Source of the DNA: Mesoflavibacter sp.
GTDB lineage: Bacteria > Pseudomonadota > Alphaproteobacteria > UBA8366 > Aestuariispiraceae
Length of the DNA stretch: 64,000 nucleotides
Direction of reading: 5' to 3'
Assembly: GCA_017792345.1 (NCBI GenBank)
Contig: CP051228.1
Span: 3,936,148-4,000,147 of the forward strand
Shown: one piece after another, positions 33,497 through 42,608 of the stretch
How positions within the stretch are numbered: the first letter of the stretch is position 1
How the letters are laid out: each line of letters starts with the position of its first letter
The notes under the pieces: generated by a model
Databases searched by the model: none
What the model saw: the letters and a program-made list of their open reading frames with translations, nothing else
Told to the model about the DNA's origin: nothing
Translations under genes and position numbers: made by a program

Positions 33497-35401
33497 TTAT
33501 CGTCCCCGCTTGATTTGGCGCAGTTGAAATCGGGATGGTGCCAGGGCCGCCAGGACTTGATCTGAAACCGGCACCGCATCACCGTCTATCAGCGACGCGA
33601 CCAGATCCGCCAGCAACAGGGCCGCTTGAAATCCGCGCGCGCCCAACGCCGTCGTCGCATAGAGGCCGGGTAGATATGCCGGGTCCGGCATTTCGTCCGG
33701 CGGTTTTCCGTCGGCGAGTCCGGCAAAATCCCTGCCGAATTTGACAGGGTCCTGTATCGGCCCTGCAAGTGGCAAATGATCTCCGGTGTCGCACCGTAAG
33801 CCGGTCCAGACCGTATCGACGACCGCCTCGGAGGCTGCCAAGGGCCGTTTATGCCTGTCCATGAGCTCGGCGGTCCAATCCTCCCGAATGTCGACTGGCG
33901 CCAACTTGGCCCGCGGCGCAGCCGTTGCCCCAATTGTAAATCGCCCATCGCGATCCGCCGAGGTCACGTACCCGTTCTCAAGGACCGCACAGTCCGGGCC
34001 ACCCGGCCCCCGCATCATGATGCATTGCCCCGATCCGATGCGCATACCGAATCCTCCCGGTGTGGGGGGAAGAAGCGGAAAGGCACCCGGTCCGCAGGCC
34101 AGAATGACCGCATCCGCCTGGAGGAGGATCCGATCCTCGTTGCCGACCAATACCCAAGTTGTCCCGTCCCTGCGCAGAGCGGCAACATCGGCCTGGATAT
34201 CGGCGGGGGCCCCCAAGAGTGACAGCAGCGTGTCGGGATCAACCGATCCCGCATGGGGCAGGAATAGCCCATCCGGCATTGCATCGTTCTGTGCGACGGT
34301 GCTCAAGCAGTCTTCTGGCCACGCCAGCCATTCTTTGAGACGGTGCAGTTTGGCCGCGCCTTCCGGCCCGTCTTCGGCAATTCGAAGGCTTCTCGGCCCA
34401 ATCCAGGCCACCCCGTTCTCCAGGTTGTCCAGTTCCCGGACGGCGTCCCAGTAAGCCTGGCGCCAGAAGGAGGCGAAGGGTTGATCGCCGCGGATCAGTT
34501 TCGGGGCGATCAACGCGCGGGGCAGCGTACTGGCCGCATAGGCGCGGCTGTCGGCTCCTGCGATCTGCGTCGGGGACCGGCCCGCGTCGCGCAAGGCCCG
34601 GCACATGGCCCGGCCCGCAATTCCATCGCCGATAACGGCGATCCTGGCATCGCGGGGCAGGGCGTCCGGTCGCCTGCACCATTCAGGTGCGTTACTATGC
34701 GGCGTCCCGGTAAAGACCGCGGCGATGCAGTCCCGTTTCCGCCCGAATCCGGGCCGCTTCTCAACCACAAAACCTTGAGCGGACAGACCGCGCCGAACCT
34801 CACCGGCGGCTGTGAAAGACGCCAGCCGGGCGCCGGGTGCGCTGTTCCGGGCGACCTGTGCCAGAACCTCCGGTCGCCACATATCCGGGTTCCTCGACGG
34901 GGCGAACCCATCCAGGAACCAGGCATCGGCCTGGAACGACAGGGCGGCAAGCATGGCGGCGGCGTCGCCGATCAACAGGATCAGACGGATCCGTCCCTGC
35001 GCCAGCCGAATTCGATGAATGCCGGGAATCGCTCCGGGCCATGCGGCAATCAGTTCCTCCGACCGTTGCCGGTGATCCGGAAAAGCGTCATAGGCGCGCC
35101 GCAAATCCGCGCGCGACAGCGGAAAGGCCTCGACGGACAGGAAGGTCATATACGCGTCGGGGCCGGCATTCCGCGCCCAAGTTTCCCAGGCTTCGAGGAA
35201 GTTCAAGCCGGTCCCGAACCCTGTTTCGGCGACGCAGAGGCGGTCTTTGTGGCACAGGTCCGTAAAGCCGGTTCCGTCCAGGAAGGTGTGGCGAACCTCC
35301 CCTTGCGGATCGTCGACCGAATAGTAGACGTCCCCGAACCGCGCCGCATAGGGAACCGTCCCGCGCCATTCCAGCCTGTTGTCTTCGGAGGACCCCGTCA
35401 T
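33497..35401 (-). CDS. mnmC: Bifunctional tRNA mnm5s2U34 biosynthesis protein MnmC
   Basis: 634 residues from the Met at 35401 (MTGSSEDNRLEWRG); a longer frame to 35515 has no family support. The N-terminal methyltransferase (MnmD) carries the SAM loop VAETGFGTGLNFLEAWETW and FLDGFAPSRNPDMW; the C-terminal FAD oxidoreductase (MnmC1) begins IAVIGDGIAGRAMCRALRDA and ends with YATTALGARGFQAALLLADL. The fused enzyme converts cmnm5s2U34 to mnm5s2U34 in tRNA wobble positions. Both domains look complete. Confidence 0.94.
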   Translation of the reverse strand: MTGSSEDNRLEWRGTVPYAARFGDVYYSVDDPQGEVRHTFLDGTGFTDLCHKDRLCVAETGFGTGLNFLEAWETWARNAGPDAYMTFLSVEAFPLSRADLRRAYDAFPDHRQRSEELIAAWPGAIPGIHRIRLAQGRIRLILLIGDAAAMLAALSFQADAWFLDGFAPSRNPDMWRPEVLAQVARNSAPGARLASFTAAGEVRRGLSAQGFVVEKRPGFGRKRDCIAAVFTGTPHSNAPEWCRRPDALPRDARIAVIGDGIAGRAMCRALRDAGRSPTQIAGADSRAYAASTLPRALIAPKLIRGDQPFASFWRQAYWDAVRELDNLENGVAWIGPRSLRIAEDGPEGAAKLHRLKEWLAWPEDCLSTVAQNDAMPDGLFLPHAGSVDPDTLLSLLGAPADIQADVAALRRDGTTWVLVGNEDRILLQADAVILACGPGAFPLLPPTPGGFGMRIGSGQCIMMRGPGGPDCAVLENGYVTSADRDGRFTIGATAAPRAKLAPVDIREDWTAELMDRHKRPLAASEAVVDTVWTGLRCDTGDHLPLAGPIQDPVKFGRDFAGLADGKPPDEMPDPAYLPGLYATTALGARGFQAALLLADLVASLIDGDAVPVSDQVLAALAPSRFQLRQIKRGR

Positions 35402-35609
35402 GATCGCCGAGGATATGCCCAACGGGCGGCATACGGGCAAAAGAAAAGCGACGACACGAAGGGGCCTACTCTTAATCTCATCGGCCGTCGTCGTGCGTCG
35501 CCAGGGAGCCCTCATCCCGTGAAGCCGGGGGTTGGGCGGTTGGTCGATGCGCAGACCGTAAGTGCGTCATGTTACAGGAAATTTACCAGATCATGTTTCT
35601 TCCGTTACC

Positions 35610-36158
35610 CTATTTCGGGCTCTTGTCCTCTCCGACGAGCAATTCTCCCGCGGCCTGCGTCAACAAGGCCTCGAACTCTGATTCCAGCGACCCGGAGGCG
35701 CGGGGCAGGACTCCCATAACTTCGACGAGGCGCTGGATCTCGTCGCAAACCATGACATGCAGGATGATGCGTTCGGTCCGGGATTCGGGAATGTAGGGCT
35801 TTCCCTGGCAGGCGGAAATGCCGGTATAGGCTGTCGGCGTGTCGACCAGCACCAGCACGCGCGGGCCGCCGCCGCCTTCCGGAATGCCGCCGCCGGCGGG
35901 CGTGAAGCGCATGTACTGATCCCGCGCCGACAGGGTATCCGCGACGAATCCGGCCATGTCCGGATCGCCGCCGAAGGGGTTGTTGACCGCATGGACCGGA
36001 ACCGGCCGACCGGCGCGCGCCTCGGCGCCAAGGGCCCTCATGCTGCCATAGGCACCGACATAGGTGACCTGTGTGCGGGGACCAGCCTCGTCACAGGACG
36101 CAACAAGCATCGCGGCGCTCATTACCAGGGTGGCGAGGGCGGTGAAGGGCTTGCGCAT
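35610..36158 (-). CDS. Putative lipoprotein
   Basis: 182 residues from the Met at 36158. MRKPFTALATLVMSAAMLVA is followed by SCD, with the lipobox LVASC. The mature part starts AGPRTQVTYVGAYGSMRALG and has GGIPEGGGGPRVLVLVDTPT and ISACQGKPYIPESRTERIIL. I do not recognise the family. It is divergent from nnr, 89 bases away, and convergent with the sequences past mnmC. Confidence 0.78.
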   Translation of the reverse strand: MRKPFTALATLVMSAAMLVASCDEAGPRTQVTYVGAYGSMRALGAEARAGRPVPVHAVNNPFGGDPDMAGFVADTLSARDQYMRFTPAGGGIPEGGGGPRVLVLVDTPTAYTGISACQGKPYIPESRTERIILHVMVCDEIQRLVEVMGVLPRASGSLESEFEALLTQAAGELLVGEDKSPK

Positions 36159-36247
36159 ATCGGTCTCCGTATCGGGGCAGCGAATTGATACTGTGGCGGG
36201 CGGTCGAGGGGATTTCAATCCGACGCGGAATGGGAAAGACTGATCGT

Positions 36248-37783
36248 ATGAGCGACGATCTCCTCGAATTGAATGGCCTTCCCCCTGGTATCGATGCGGC
36301 GGCATGGAACCAGCACGCCTTACTCACGCCGTCCGAGATGGCGATGGCGGACCAGCTGGCGATTGAGGCTGGAACCGACGGCTATGTCTTGATGCGCAAC
36401 GCGGGCCAAGCCGTCGCCGACGCGATTGCCGCGCGCTACGACAGGGGGCCTGTGGCCGTGCTTTGCGGGCCCGGGAACAATGGTGGTGACGGATTTGTCG
36501 TCGCGGAACGGCTCCGGCAATCCGGTTGGAATGTCCGCTTGGGGCTGTTGGGGGAGCGTGCGGCACTTTCAGGCGATGCGGCACGTGCGGCCGCCGATTA
36601 TACGGGTCCGGTCGAACCGCTTTCGCCGGCCCTTCTGGATGGCGCTGAGCTTGTTGTCGACGCGCTGTTCGGTGCGGGATTGAACCGCGCTGTATCGGGG
36701 GCGGCACTGGAGACCTTGCGGGCGGCAGAGGGCCTTCCGGTCGTTGGGATCGATACGCCGAGCGGCCTGTCCGGCCTCGATGGCTCGGATTTCGAAACGG
36801 ACATGGTCTCAGCCGATCTGACGGTCACTTTTTTCCGCAAGAAGCCTGGGCATCTCTTGCTGCCGGGTAGGGTACTCTGCGGTGACTTGATCCTGGCTGA
36901 GATTGGTCTGCCGGACACTGTCCTGTCATCGATCGTTCCGCAAGCCGCCGAGAACCACCCCGATCTTTGGCGGTCGGCCCTTCCGGTCGCGACACCGTTT
37001 TCGCATAAATACAGTCGGGGTTTCGTTCTGATTGCCGGCGGTGCGGATATGATCGGCGCGGCCAGCCTGGCGGCACGCGCGGCACAACGTTCGGGCGCGG
37101 GTATCGTCTCGGTCGCGGCGCCCCTGCAGCAGGCACCGCTTTACAAACTGGCCCTGGAAAGCGCCGTGATCCGGACGGTGAAGGATACGCGGGCCTTTAT
37201 CGAAATTCTCGAGGATCAGCGGATTGGCGCGTCGGTCGTCGGGCCGGGACTTGGGCTTTCAAGTCCCGGGGGTCATGAAAAGGTTCTGGCCGTTCTGCGC
37301 CGCCGTTGCCCGGCAGTCCTTGATGCGGATGCGCTGACCTTGTTCGCCGATGCGCCGGACGCCCTGTTCTCGGAAATCGTCGCGCCGACGGTTCTGACCC
37401 CGCATGACGGTGAGTTCGCGCGGCTATTCCCGGATCTTGCGGGGGGGCCGGACAAGCTTGCCCGCGCGCGCGCTGCCGCGGCCCGCAGCGGCGCGGTGGT
37501 CGTCCTGAAGGGATATGACACGGTCATCGCCGACCCGTCCGGGCATGCGGTGATCAACACCAATGCACCGCCCGAACTGGCGACGGCCGGAGCAGGCGAT
37601 GTGCTCTGCGGCGTCCTCGCGGCATTCCTGGCCGGGGGGATGCCGGCTTTCGCGGCGGCGTCGGCAGCGGTCTTCCTCCATGGTGCGGCGGCGAGCATCT
37701 CTCCTGATGGATTGATTGCAAGCGATCTGCCCGATCGTCTTCCCAAAGTGATTGCACAGACGCATTCCGGTTCGGGCATTTGA
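36248..37783 (+). CDS. nnr: Bifunctional NAD(P)H-hydrate epimerase / ADP-dependent dehydratase
   Basis: 511 residues from 36248; an in-frame Met at 36230 is an alternative. The N-terminal YjeF epimerase domain has AVLCGPGNNGGDGFVVAERL and VVGIDTPSGLSGLDG; the C-terminal ribokinase-like dehydratase has HKYSRGFVLIAGG, TVLTPHDGEFARLF, VVLKGYDTVIAD and TAGAGDVLCGVLAAFLAGG, with the catalytic Asp of GAGD. It repairs damaged nicotinamide nucleotide hydrates. Stand-alone gene, divergent from a lipoprotein. Confidence 0.94.
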   Translation: MSDDLLELNGLPPGIDAAAWNQHALLTPSEMAMADQLAIEAGTDGYVLMRNAGQAVADAIAARYDRGPVAVLCGPGNNGGDGFVVAERLRQSGWNVRLGLLGERAALSGDAARAAADYTGPVEPLSPALLDGAELVVDALFGAGLNRAVSGAALETLRAAEGLPVVGIDTPSGLSGLDGSDFETDMVSADLTVTFFRKKPGHLLLPGRVLCGDLILAEIGLPDTVLSSIVPQAAENHPDLWRSALPVATPFSHKYSRGFVLIAGGADMIGAASLAARAAQRSGAGIVSVAAPLQQAPLYKLALESAVIRTVKDTRAFIEILEDQRIGASVVGPGLGLSSPGGHEKVLAVLRRRCPAVLDADALTLFADAPDALFSEIVAPTVLTPHDGEFARLFPDLAGGPDKLARARAAAARSGAVVVLKGYDTVIADPSGHAVINTNAPPELATAGAGDVLCGVLAAFLAGGMPAFAAASAAVFLHGAAASISPDGLIASDLPDRLPKVIAQTHSGSGI

Positions 37784-37943
37784 CGGCAATTTCGCCGAAT
37801 TGCGTTTAATTACCTTTTGTAAAGGATTGACCTATAACGTGTCTTGCTGTGTGGTTATTTCGGGGATTCCCGATTCGGTCGGGAATGCAAGGGGTAGAAC
37901 GGGTCCTGGCGGATTCGTTACTGGCAAGAATGGGGTACGTGCC

Positions 37944-38189
37944 ATGTTCTTTAGACGCAGTTTGCCCGTCGACAGGGTCGCGATCGGTCGTTCTTTCAGC
38001 CGTCGGCGCAGGGACGATGCCATTGAGGTTGCTCAGGTTCTGGGGATTTCACCCGACGGGTTCGGGATTCCCCATGTCCGGTACGAACTGACCGTCGAAA
38101 GGCCGTCCTCACGCGGGGTCTATCCCGCCGGAACGAAAGTTCTGTCCCTGTCGCAGTTTTCCGTGACCTATCCAGAGTCCTACGCCTAG
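37944..38189 (+). CDS. Small conserved-looking protein of unknown function
   Basis: 81 residues from the Met at 37944 (MFFRRSLPVDRVAIGRSF). A basic RRRRDDAIEVAQVLGI segment and a beta-rich VRYELTVERPSSRGVY and PAGTKVLSLSQFSVTY end suggest a small cytoplasmic protein, perhaps RNA- or DNA-associated because of its charge. No family is recognised. It lies between nnr and tRNA-Leu. Start choice is tentative, as the frame extends upstream. Confidence 0.6.
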   Translation: MFFRRSLPVDRVAIGRSFSRRRRDDAIEVAQVLGISPDGFGIPHVRYELTVERPSSRGVYPAGTKVLSLSQFSVTYPESYA

Positions 38190-38329
38190 CTGACGATCCG
38201 GCGAGATTCCGCGCAAAAGACCGGAATTGACGCTTTGACGCGGGGTGACGCGTTTGCTATGACGCGCGCGCTTCGATGAAAGTCGGGGCGCGCGATCCGT
38301 TGAAGGGTGTTGTCGGATATCCGAACCGT

Positions 38330-38414
38330 GCGGGCGTGGCGAAATTGGTAGACGCGCCAGATTTAGGTTCTGGTGGGGCAACCCGTGGGGGTTCGAGTCC
38401 CTCCGCCCGCACCA
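38330..38414 (+). tRNA. tRNA-Leu(TAG)
   Basis: Class II cloverleaf of 85 bases with acceptor GCGGGCG/CGCCCGC, anticodon arm with TTTAGGT (anticodon TAG), a long variable arm GGTGGGGCAACCCGT, and T-arm GGGGTTCGAGTCCCTC. Discriminator A at 38411 and encoded CCA at 38412-38414. It sits 97 bases before tig. Confidence 0.97.
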
Positions 38415-38511
38415 GACGCCGTATTCCATACAGGCGATTTCGGCACGATCCGATCCCGAAACGGGGACGCGATACATATTCTAGAAACGTCGAGCCGGGG
38501 CCCAATCTCCT

Positions 38512-39939
38512 ATGCAGGTAAGCGAAACGAAAAACGAAGGTCTGAGCCGCGAATTCACCGTGACGGTCGGTGCGGATGAGATCGATCAGAAGGTCGAAGC
38601 GAAGCTGGTCGAAGTCGGTCAGACCATGAAACTCCCCGGCTTTCGTCCCGGCAAAGTGCCGATGAAGATCCTGCGGCAGCGCTTCGGCAATGCCGTTCTG
38701 GGCGAAGTGCTGGAAGCCGCCGTCGGCGAGACCAGCCAGTCGGTCCTGACCGAACGCGCGCTGAAGCCGGCCATGCAGCCGAAAATCGAAATCTCCAGCT
38801 TCGATCCGGGCGCTGACCTCGTCTATACGATGGGCGTCGAGATCATGCCGGAAATCGAGCCGGTCGACTTCTCCACCCTGACGCTGACCCGCTACAAGCC
38901 GGAGATCGCCGACGAGGAAGTCGAGAACGCGCTGGGCGAGCTGGCGAAGAACAACCGCGCTACGCAGAAGATCGAGAAAGACCGCAAGACCCAGTCCGGC
39001 GACGTGGTCGTCATGGACTTCAAGGGCTTTGTCGACGGCGAAGCCTTCCAGGGCGGCGAGGCCAGCGACTTCCGTCTGGAACTGGGCAGCGGCCAGTTCA
39101 TCCCGGGCTTCGAAGACCAGTTGATCGGTCAGGCCGCCGGTGAAGACATCAAAGTCCAGGTCAAGTTCCCGGACGAATACGGCGCCGCCAATCTGGCCGG
39201 TAAGGATGCGATCTTCGAGTGCAAGATCAGCGAGATCCACGAATACACCGAACGCCAGCTGGACGATGAGTTCGCCAAGGAGCTGGGTCTGGAATCGCTG
39301 GACGATCTGCGCGGCCAGATGCGCGGCCGGATCGAAGGCGAGTACGCCGAACTGGCCCGCGCGCGGACCAAGCGCGAGCTGCTGGACGTCCTGTTCGAGA
39401 AGCATGATTTCGAAGTGCCGGCCGGCATGGTCGACAGCGAATTCGAACAGATCTGGGAACAGTTCGCCAAGGCGCGCGAAGAAGGCAATGTCGACGAGGA
39501 CGACAAGGAAAAGGACGAAGAGGTCCTGAAGTCCGAATATCGCGACATCGCCAAGCGCCGAGTCCTGCTGGGCCTGCTGCTGAGCCATGTCGGCGACACC
39601 GCCAACGTGCAGGTCACGCAGGAGGAGCTGCAGCGCGCGGTCTTCGAACAGGCACGCCGCTATCCCGGCCAGGAACAGCAGGTCTTCGAGCATTTCACGA
39701 AGAACCCGGAAATGATGGCCAGCCTGCGCGCGCCGATCTTCGAAGAGAAGACCGTCGACTACATCCTTGAACTGGCGCAGGTGACCGACGTGTCGCTGCC
39801 GGTCGACAAGTTGCTGGAAACCGACGATTCGGACGAGGACGCTTCGGCCGGCAAGGGCAAGGCCAAGAAGGCGGCGAAGAAATCCGCCGCGAAGAAGGCC
39901 TCCGCCAAGAAAGCCGCGGCGAAGAAGTCCGACGACTGA
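38512..39939 (+). CDS. tig: Trigger factor, ribosome-associated chaperone
   Basis: 475 residues. The N-terminal ribosome-binding domain carries the signature LPGFRPGKVPMKILRQRFG; the FKBP-like peptidyl-prolyl isomerase domain (about 160-245) has GDVVVMDFKGFVDGEAFQGG and LELGSGQFIPGFEDQLIG; the helical C-terminal arms follow. The last 28 residues are an unusual Lys/Ala-rich tail (KKAAKKSAAKKASAKKAAAK) of histone-H1 type, common in some alphaproteobacterial trigger factors. It heads the tig-clpP-clpX-lon block and has its own terminator. Confidence 0.95.
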   Translation: MQVSETKNEGLSREFTVTVGADEIDQKVEAKLVEVGQTMKLPGFRPGKVPMKILRQRFGNAVLGEVLEAAVGETSQSVLTERALKPAMQPKIEISSFDPGADLVYTMGVEIMPEIEPVDFSTLTLTRYKPEIADEEVENALGELAKNNRATQKIEKDRKTQSGDVVVMDFKGFVDGEAFQGGEASDFRLELGSGQFIPGFEDQLIGQAAGEDIKVQVKFPDEYGAANLAGKDAIFECKISEIHEYTERQLDDEFAKELGLESLDDLRGQMRGRIEGEYAELARARTKRELLDVLFEKHDFEVPAGMVDSEFEQIWEQFAKAREEGNVDEDDKEKDEEVLKSEYRDIAKRRVLLGLLLSHVGDTANVQVTQEELQRAVFEQARRYPGQEQQVFEHFTKNPEMMASLRAPIFEEKTVDYILELAQVTDVSLPVDKLLETDDSDEDASAGKGKAKKAAKKSAAKKASAKKAAAKKSDD

Positions 39940-39958
39940 TTTCCGCGTGACAGAACGG

Positions 39959-39997
39959 AACGGCTGTCGGACTTGACTGTCCGGCAGCCGTTTTTCG
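39959..39997 (+). terminator. Intrinsic terminator after tig
   Basis: AACGGCTGTCGGAC at 39959-39972 pairs with GTCCGGCAGCCGTT at 39979-39992 (one G-U pair), followed by TTTTTCG. It lies 20 bases past the tig stop. Confidence 0.85.
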
Positions 39998-40140
39998 TCT
40001 GCGGCGCGGGAAGGGCGTCTTTTCGCCGATCGGGGTCTTTACATCCCGGACGGCGCACTTAACTCTGCCATTCGCGGTGCGGCTCGGGGCGCCCGCGGAA
40101 CCACGATCACCCCCGGGGAATCAGGGAGCTTTGTTGAGAC

Positions 40141-40776
40141 ATGCGGGATCCAGTCGATCTGTATATGAACACGCTGGTGCCGATGGTCGTCGAACAGACC
40201 AATCGCGGCGAGCGCGCTTACGACATCTATTCCCGCCTCCTCAAGGAACGCATCATCTTTTTGACGGGCGGGGTCGACGATCACGTCGCCAGCCTGATCT
40301 GCGCGCAGTTGCTGTTCCTGGAATCGGAAAACCCCAGCAAGGACATCGCCTTCTACATCAATTCGCCGGGCGGCGTCGTGACGTCGGGCATGTCGATCTA
40401 TGACACGATGCAGTATATCCGTCCGCAAGTGTCGACCGTTTGCCTTGGCCAGGCCGCGTCCATGGGGTCGTTGCTGCTGACGGCCGGGGCGGCCGGCAAG
40501 CGATTCGCACTGCCTTACAGCCGAATCATGGTGCACCAGCCGTCCGGCGGGGCCCAGGGGCAGGCGACGGACATCGAAATCCAGGCGCGCGAAATCCTGC
40601 GTATGCGCGAGATGCTGAACGGCATCTATGTCCGCCATACCGGCCGACCCTTGGAAGAGATTGAAAAGGCCATGGAGCGGGACAAGTTCATGAGCGCGAC
40701 CGAAGCCAAGGAATTCGGGTTGATCGACGAGGTCGTCGACAGCCGCCCGAAGCCTGACGGAGAGGCGGAAAGCTGA
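40141..40776 (+). CDS. clpP: ATP-dependent Clp protease proteolytic subunit
   Basis: 211 residues. The catalytic triad is Ser107 ([10 protein letters not shown]), His132 (IMVHQPSGG) and Asp181 (ERDKFMSA). [20 protein letters not shown] forms the substrate-channel region. ClpP tetradecamers degrade proteins unfolded by ClpX, whose gene follows 258 bases later. AGGGAG precedes the start. A short N-terminal propeptide is likely removed. Confidence 0.96.
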   Translation: MRDPVDLYMNTLVPMVVEQTNRGERAYDIYSRLLKERIIFLTGGVDDHVASLICAQLLFLESENPSKDIAFYINSPGGVVTSGMSIYDTMQYIRPQVSTVCLGQAASMGSLLLTAGAAGKRFALPYSRIMVHQPSGGAQGQATDIEIQAREILRMREMLNGIYVRHTGRPLEEIEKAMERDKFMSATEAKEFGLIDEVVDSRPKPDGEAES

Positions 40777-40802
40777 TCGTTCCGCGATTGGCTCAAAGAC
40801 CG

Positions 40803-40907
40803 TTTCCGGGCCTGTCGGCCCTCGAAATCCGGTTGCGACATACACCGGAAGCGGCGCAATACGCCACTTCCGGTGGTGCGTGACGGATATGCGACAGGCC
40901 TTGGAAA
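40803..40907. repeat. Nested inverted repeat in the clpP-clpX gap
   Basis: Pairing arms from outside inwards: TTTCC 40803-40807 with GGAAA 40903-40907; GGCCTGTCG 40809-40817 with CGACAGGCC 40892-40900; ATCCG 40827-40831 with CGGAT 40884-40888; CACCGGAAGCGGCG 40843-40856 with CGCCACTTCCGGTG 40862-40875 (one mismatch, 5-base loop). The whole could fold into one long hairpin of about 100 bases. No T-tract follows, so it is not a plain terminator. Confidence 0.75.
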
Positions 40908-40940
40908 TCTGCGATTTTCCGTTTGAGGGGGCCGGTCGCT

Positions 40941-40960
40941 CCGTCTACCATAATAGACGG
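40941..40960. repeat. Second hairpin upstream of clpX
   Basis: CCGTCTA at 40941-40947 and TAGACGG at 40954-40960 form a perfect 7-bp stem with loop CCATAA, 75 bases before the clpX start. No T-tract follows. With the long inverted repeat to its left it makes the clpP-clpX gap highly structured. Confidence 0.55.
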
Positions 40961-41034
40961 TTGGCATCCGGTGCCCTGCATCGGGCGGAAAACGGAAAAG
41001 ATCGGAAACGATCGAAGAAGGATCCGAAGATACG

Positions 41035-42303
41035 ATGACCAAATCCAGCGGCAGCGACGGAAAGAACACGCTCTACTGCTCCTTCTGCGGCAAGAGCCAG
41101 CACGAGGTGCGGAAGCTGATCGCCGGCCCGACCGTGTTCATCTGCGATGAATGCGTCGAGCTGTGCATGGATATCATCCGCGAGGATCACAAATCCAGCG
41201 TCTCCAAGACGTCGGACGGCGTACCGACGCCGCAAGAGATCCGTCAGGTTCTGGACGATTATGTGATCGGGCAGGACTATGCCAAGCGGGTGCTGTCCGT
41301 GGCGGTCCACAACCATTACAAGCGCCTGGCGCACGGCCAGAAGCAGAACGATGTCGAACTGCAGAAGTCGAACATCCTGCTGGTCGGGCCGACCGGTTGC
41401 GGTAAGACGCTGCTGGCCCAGACGCTGGCGCGTATCCTGGACGTGCCGTTCACGATGGCCGACGCGACGACCCTGACCGAAGCGGGCTATGTCGGCGAGG
41501 ATGTCGAGAACATCATCCTGAAACTGCTGCAGGCTGCTGACTACAATGTCGAACGTGCCCAGCGCGGCATCGTCTATATCGATGAGGTCGACAAGATCAG
41601 CCGCAAGTCCGACAACCCCTCAATCACGCGTGACGTGTCGGGTGAGGGCGTGCAGCAGGCCCTTCTGAAAATCATGGAGGGCACGGTTGCTTCCGTCCCG
41701 CCGCAAGGGGGGCGCAAGCATCCGCAGCAGGAATTCCTGCAGGTCGACACGACGAACATTCTGTTCATCTGTGGCGGCGCCTTCGCGGGGCTGGAGAAGA
41801 TCATCGCGTCGCGCGGCAAGGGATCGTCCATTGGTTTCGGGGCCGATGTCCGTGCCGAGGATGACCGTAAGGTCGGCGCGATCCTGCGTGAGGTCGAACC
41901 GGAGGATATGCTGAAATTCGGCCTGATCCCGGAATTCGTCGGCCGCGTGCCGATGATCGCGACCTTGGAGGATCTGGACGAGGACGCGCTGATCGACATC
42001 CTGACGAAGCCGCGCAATGCGCTGGTCAAGCAGTATGCGAAACTGTTCGAAATGGAAGGCGTCGGTCTGGAGTTCACCGCCGATGCGCTGTCCGCCATTG
42101 CCCAGCGGGCGATCGAGCGGAAGACCGGCGCGCGGGGCCTTCGGTCGATCATGGAAGCGATCCTGCTGGACACGATGTACGAATTGCCGAGCCTGGAAGG
42201 GGTCGAGGAAATCGTCATCAACAAAGAGGTCGTGGAGGGGCGTGCCGAGCCGCTCTACATCTATTCCGATCGCCGTGACGAGGTCGAAATCAACGCCTCC
42301 TAA
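41035..42303 (+). CDS. clpX: Clp protease ATP-binding unfoldase ClpX
   Basis: 422 residues. The N-terminal C4 zinc-binding domain is [11 protein letters not shown] and [10 protein letters not shown]; the AAA+ part has Walker [37 protein letters not shown], Walker [13 protein letters not shown] and [19 protein letters not shown]. The ClpP-docking loop is present in the IGFGAD region. It recognises ssrA-tagged and other substrates and feeds ClpP. The start was chosen because the zinc domain begins right after. Confidence 0.97.
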   Translation: MTKSSGSDGKNTLYCSFCGKSQHEVRKLIAGPTVFICDECVELCMDIIREDHKSSVSKTSDGVPTPQEIRQVLDDYVIGQDYAKRVLSVAVHNHYKRLAHGQKQNDVELQKSNILLVGPTGCGKTLLAQTLARILDVPFTMADATTLTEAGYVGEDVENIILKLLQAADYNVERAQRGIVYIDEVDKISRKSDNPSITRDVSGEGVQQALLKIMEGTVASVPPQGGRKHPQQEFLQVDTTNILFICGGAFAGLEKIIASRGKGSSIGFGADVRAEDDRKVGAILREVEPEDMLKFGLIPEFVGRVPMIATLEDLDEDALIDILTKPRNALVKQYAKLFEMEGVGLEFTADALSAIAQRAIERKTGARGLRSIMEAILLDTMYELPSLEGVEEIVINKEVVEGRAEPLYIYSDRRDEVEINAS

Positions 42304-42324
42304 GGCCGCGTGAAAGTTAAAAGG

Positions 42325-42359
42325 GGCCGTCCGTGTCTTCGCGCGGGCGGCCTTTTCTT
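42325..42359 (+). terminator. Intrinsic terminator after clpX
   Basis: GGCCGTCCG at 42325-42333 pairs with CGGGCGGCC at 42344-42352 (one G-U pair), followed by TTTTCTT, just past the clpX stop. Confidence 0.82.
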
Positions 42360-42408
42360 ATCCAAGCCCCCAAGAGCGCGAATTTCCCTGAGATTCGACC
42401 AGGGTTCG

Positions 42409-42440
42409 CTTGAAGTGAGGCGCAAAGCGCACCACAATAA
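42409..42440 (+). promoter_or_regulatory. Possible sigma32 heat-shock promoter of lon
   Basis: CTTGAA at 42409-42414 and CCACAATAA at 42432-42440, 17 bases apart, resemble the RpoH consensus (CTTGAA and CCCCAT-like). The -10 element is a partial match. Position upstream of lon, a classic heat-shock gene, supports it. Confidence 0.42.
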
Positions 42441-42608
42441 AGATGACCCGACTGGCGTGGGTCCGACACGGGTGGCCTAGAGAAAGGTTGCCGTAGCAAC
42501 GGGTTCGGACGCGCGCACGAAATGGCGCGTAATCCATTGTCCTAACCCGGACAATAAACGGAGTACGCGGGACGCGAATGCGGGTCCCCCGTTTTGGAGA
42601 GATTGCCG

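Larger units (their letters stand above)
42304..42608 (+). other. clpX-lon intergenic region
   Basis: 305 bases with the clpX terminator at its left end, the heat-shock-like promoter at 42409-42440, and an untranslated leader of roughly 160 bases before lon. The leader contains GCGCGCACGAAATGGCGCG and a GGGTCCCCCG region that may fold, but I see no known riboswitch. Confidence 0.6.

Noticed and set aside
38257-39693. 478-residue minus-strand frame over tig and tRNA-Leu
   Set aside because: Antisense shadow of trigger factor and of the tRNA; low-complexity and without any family motif.
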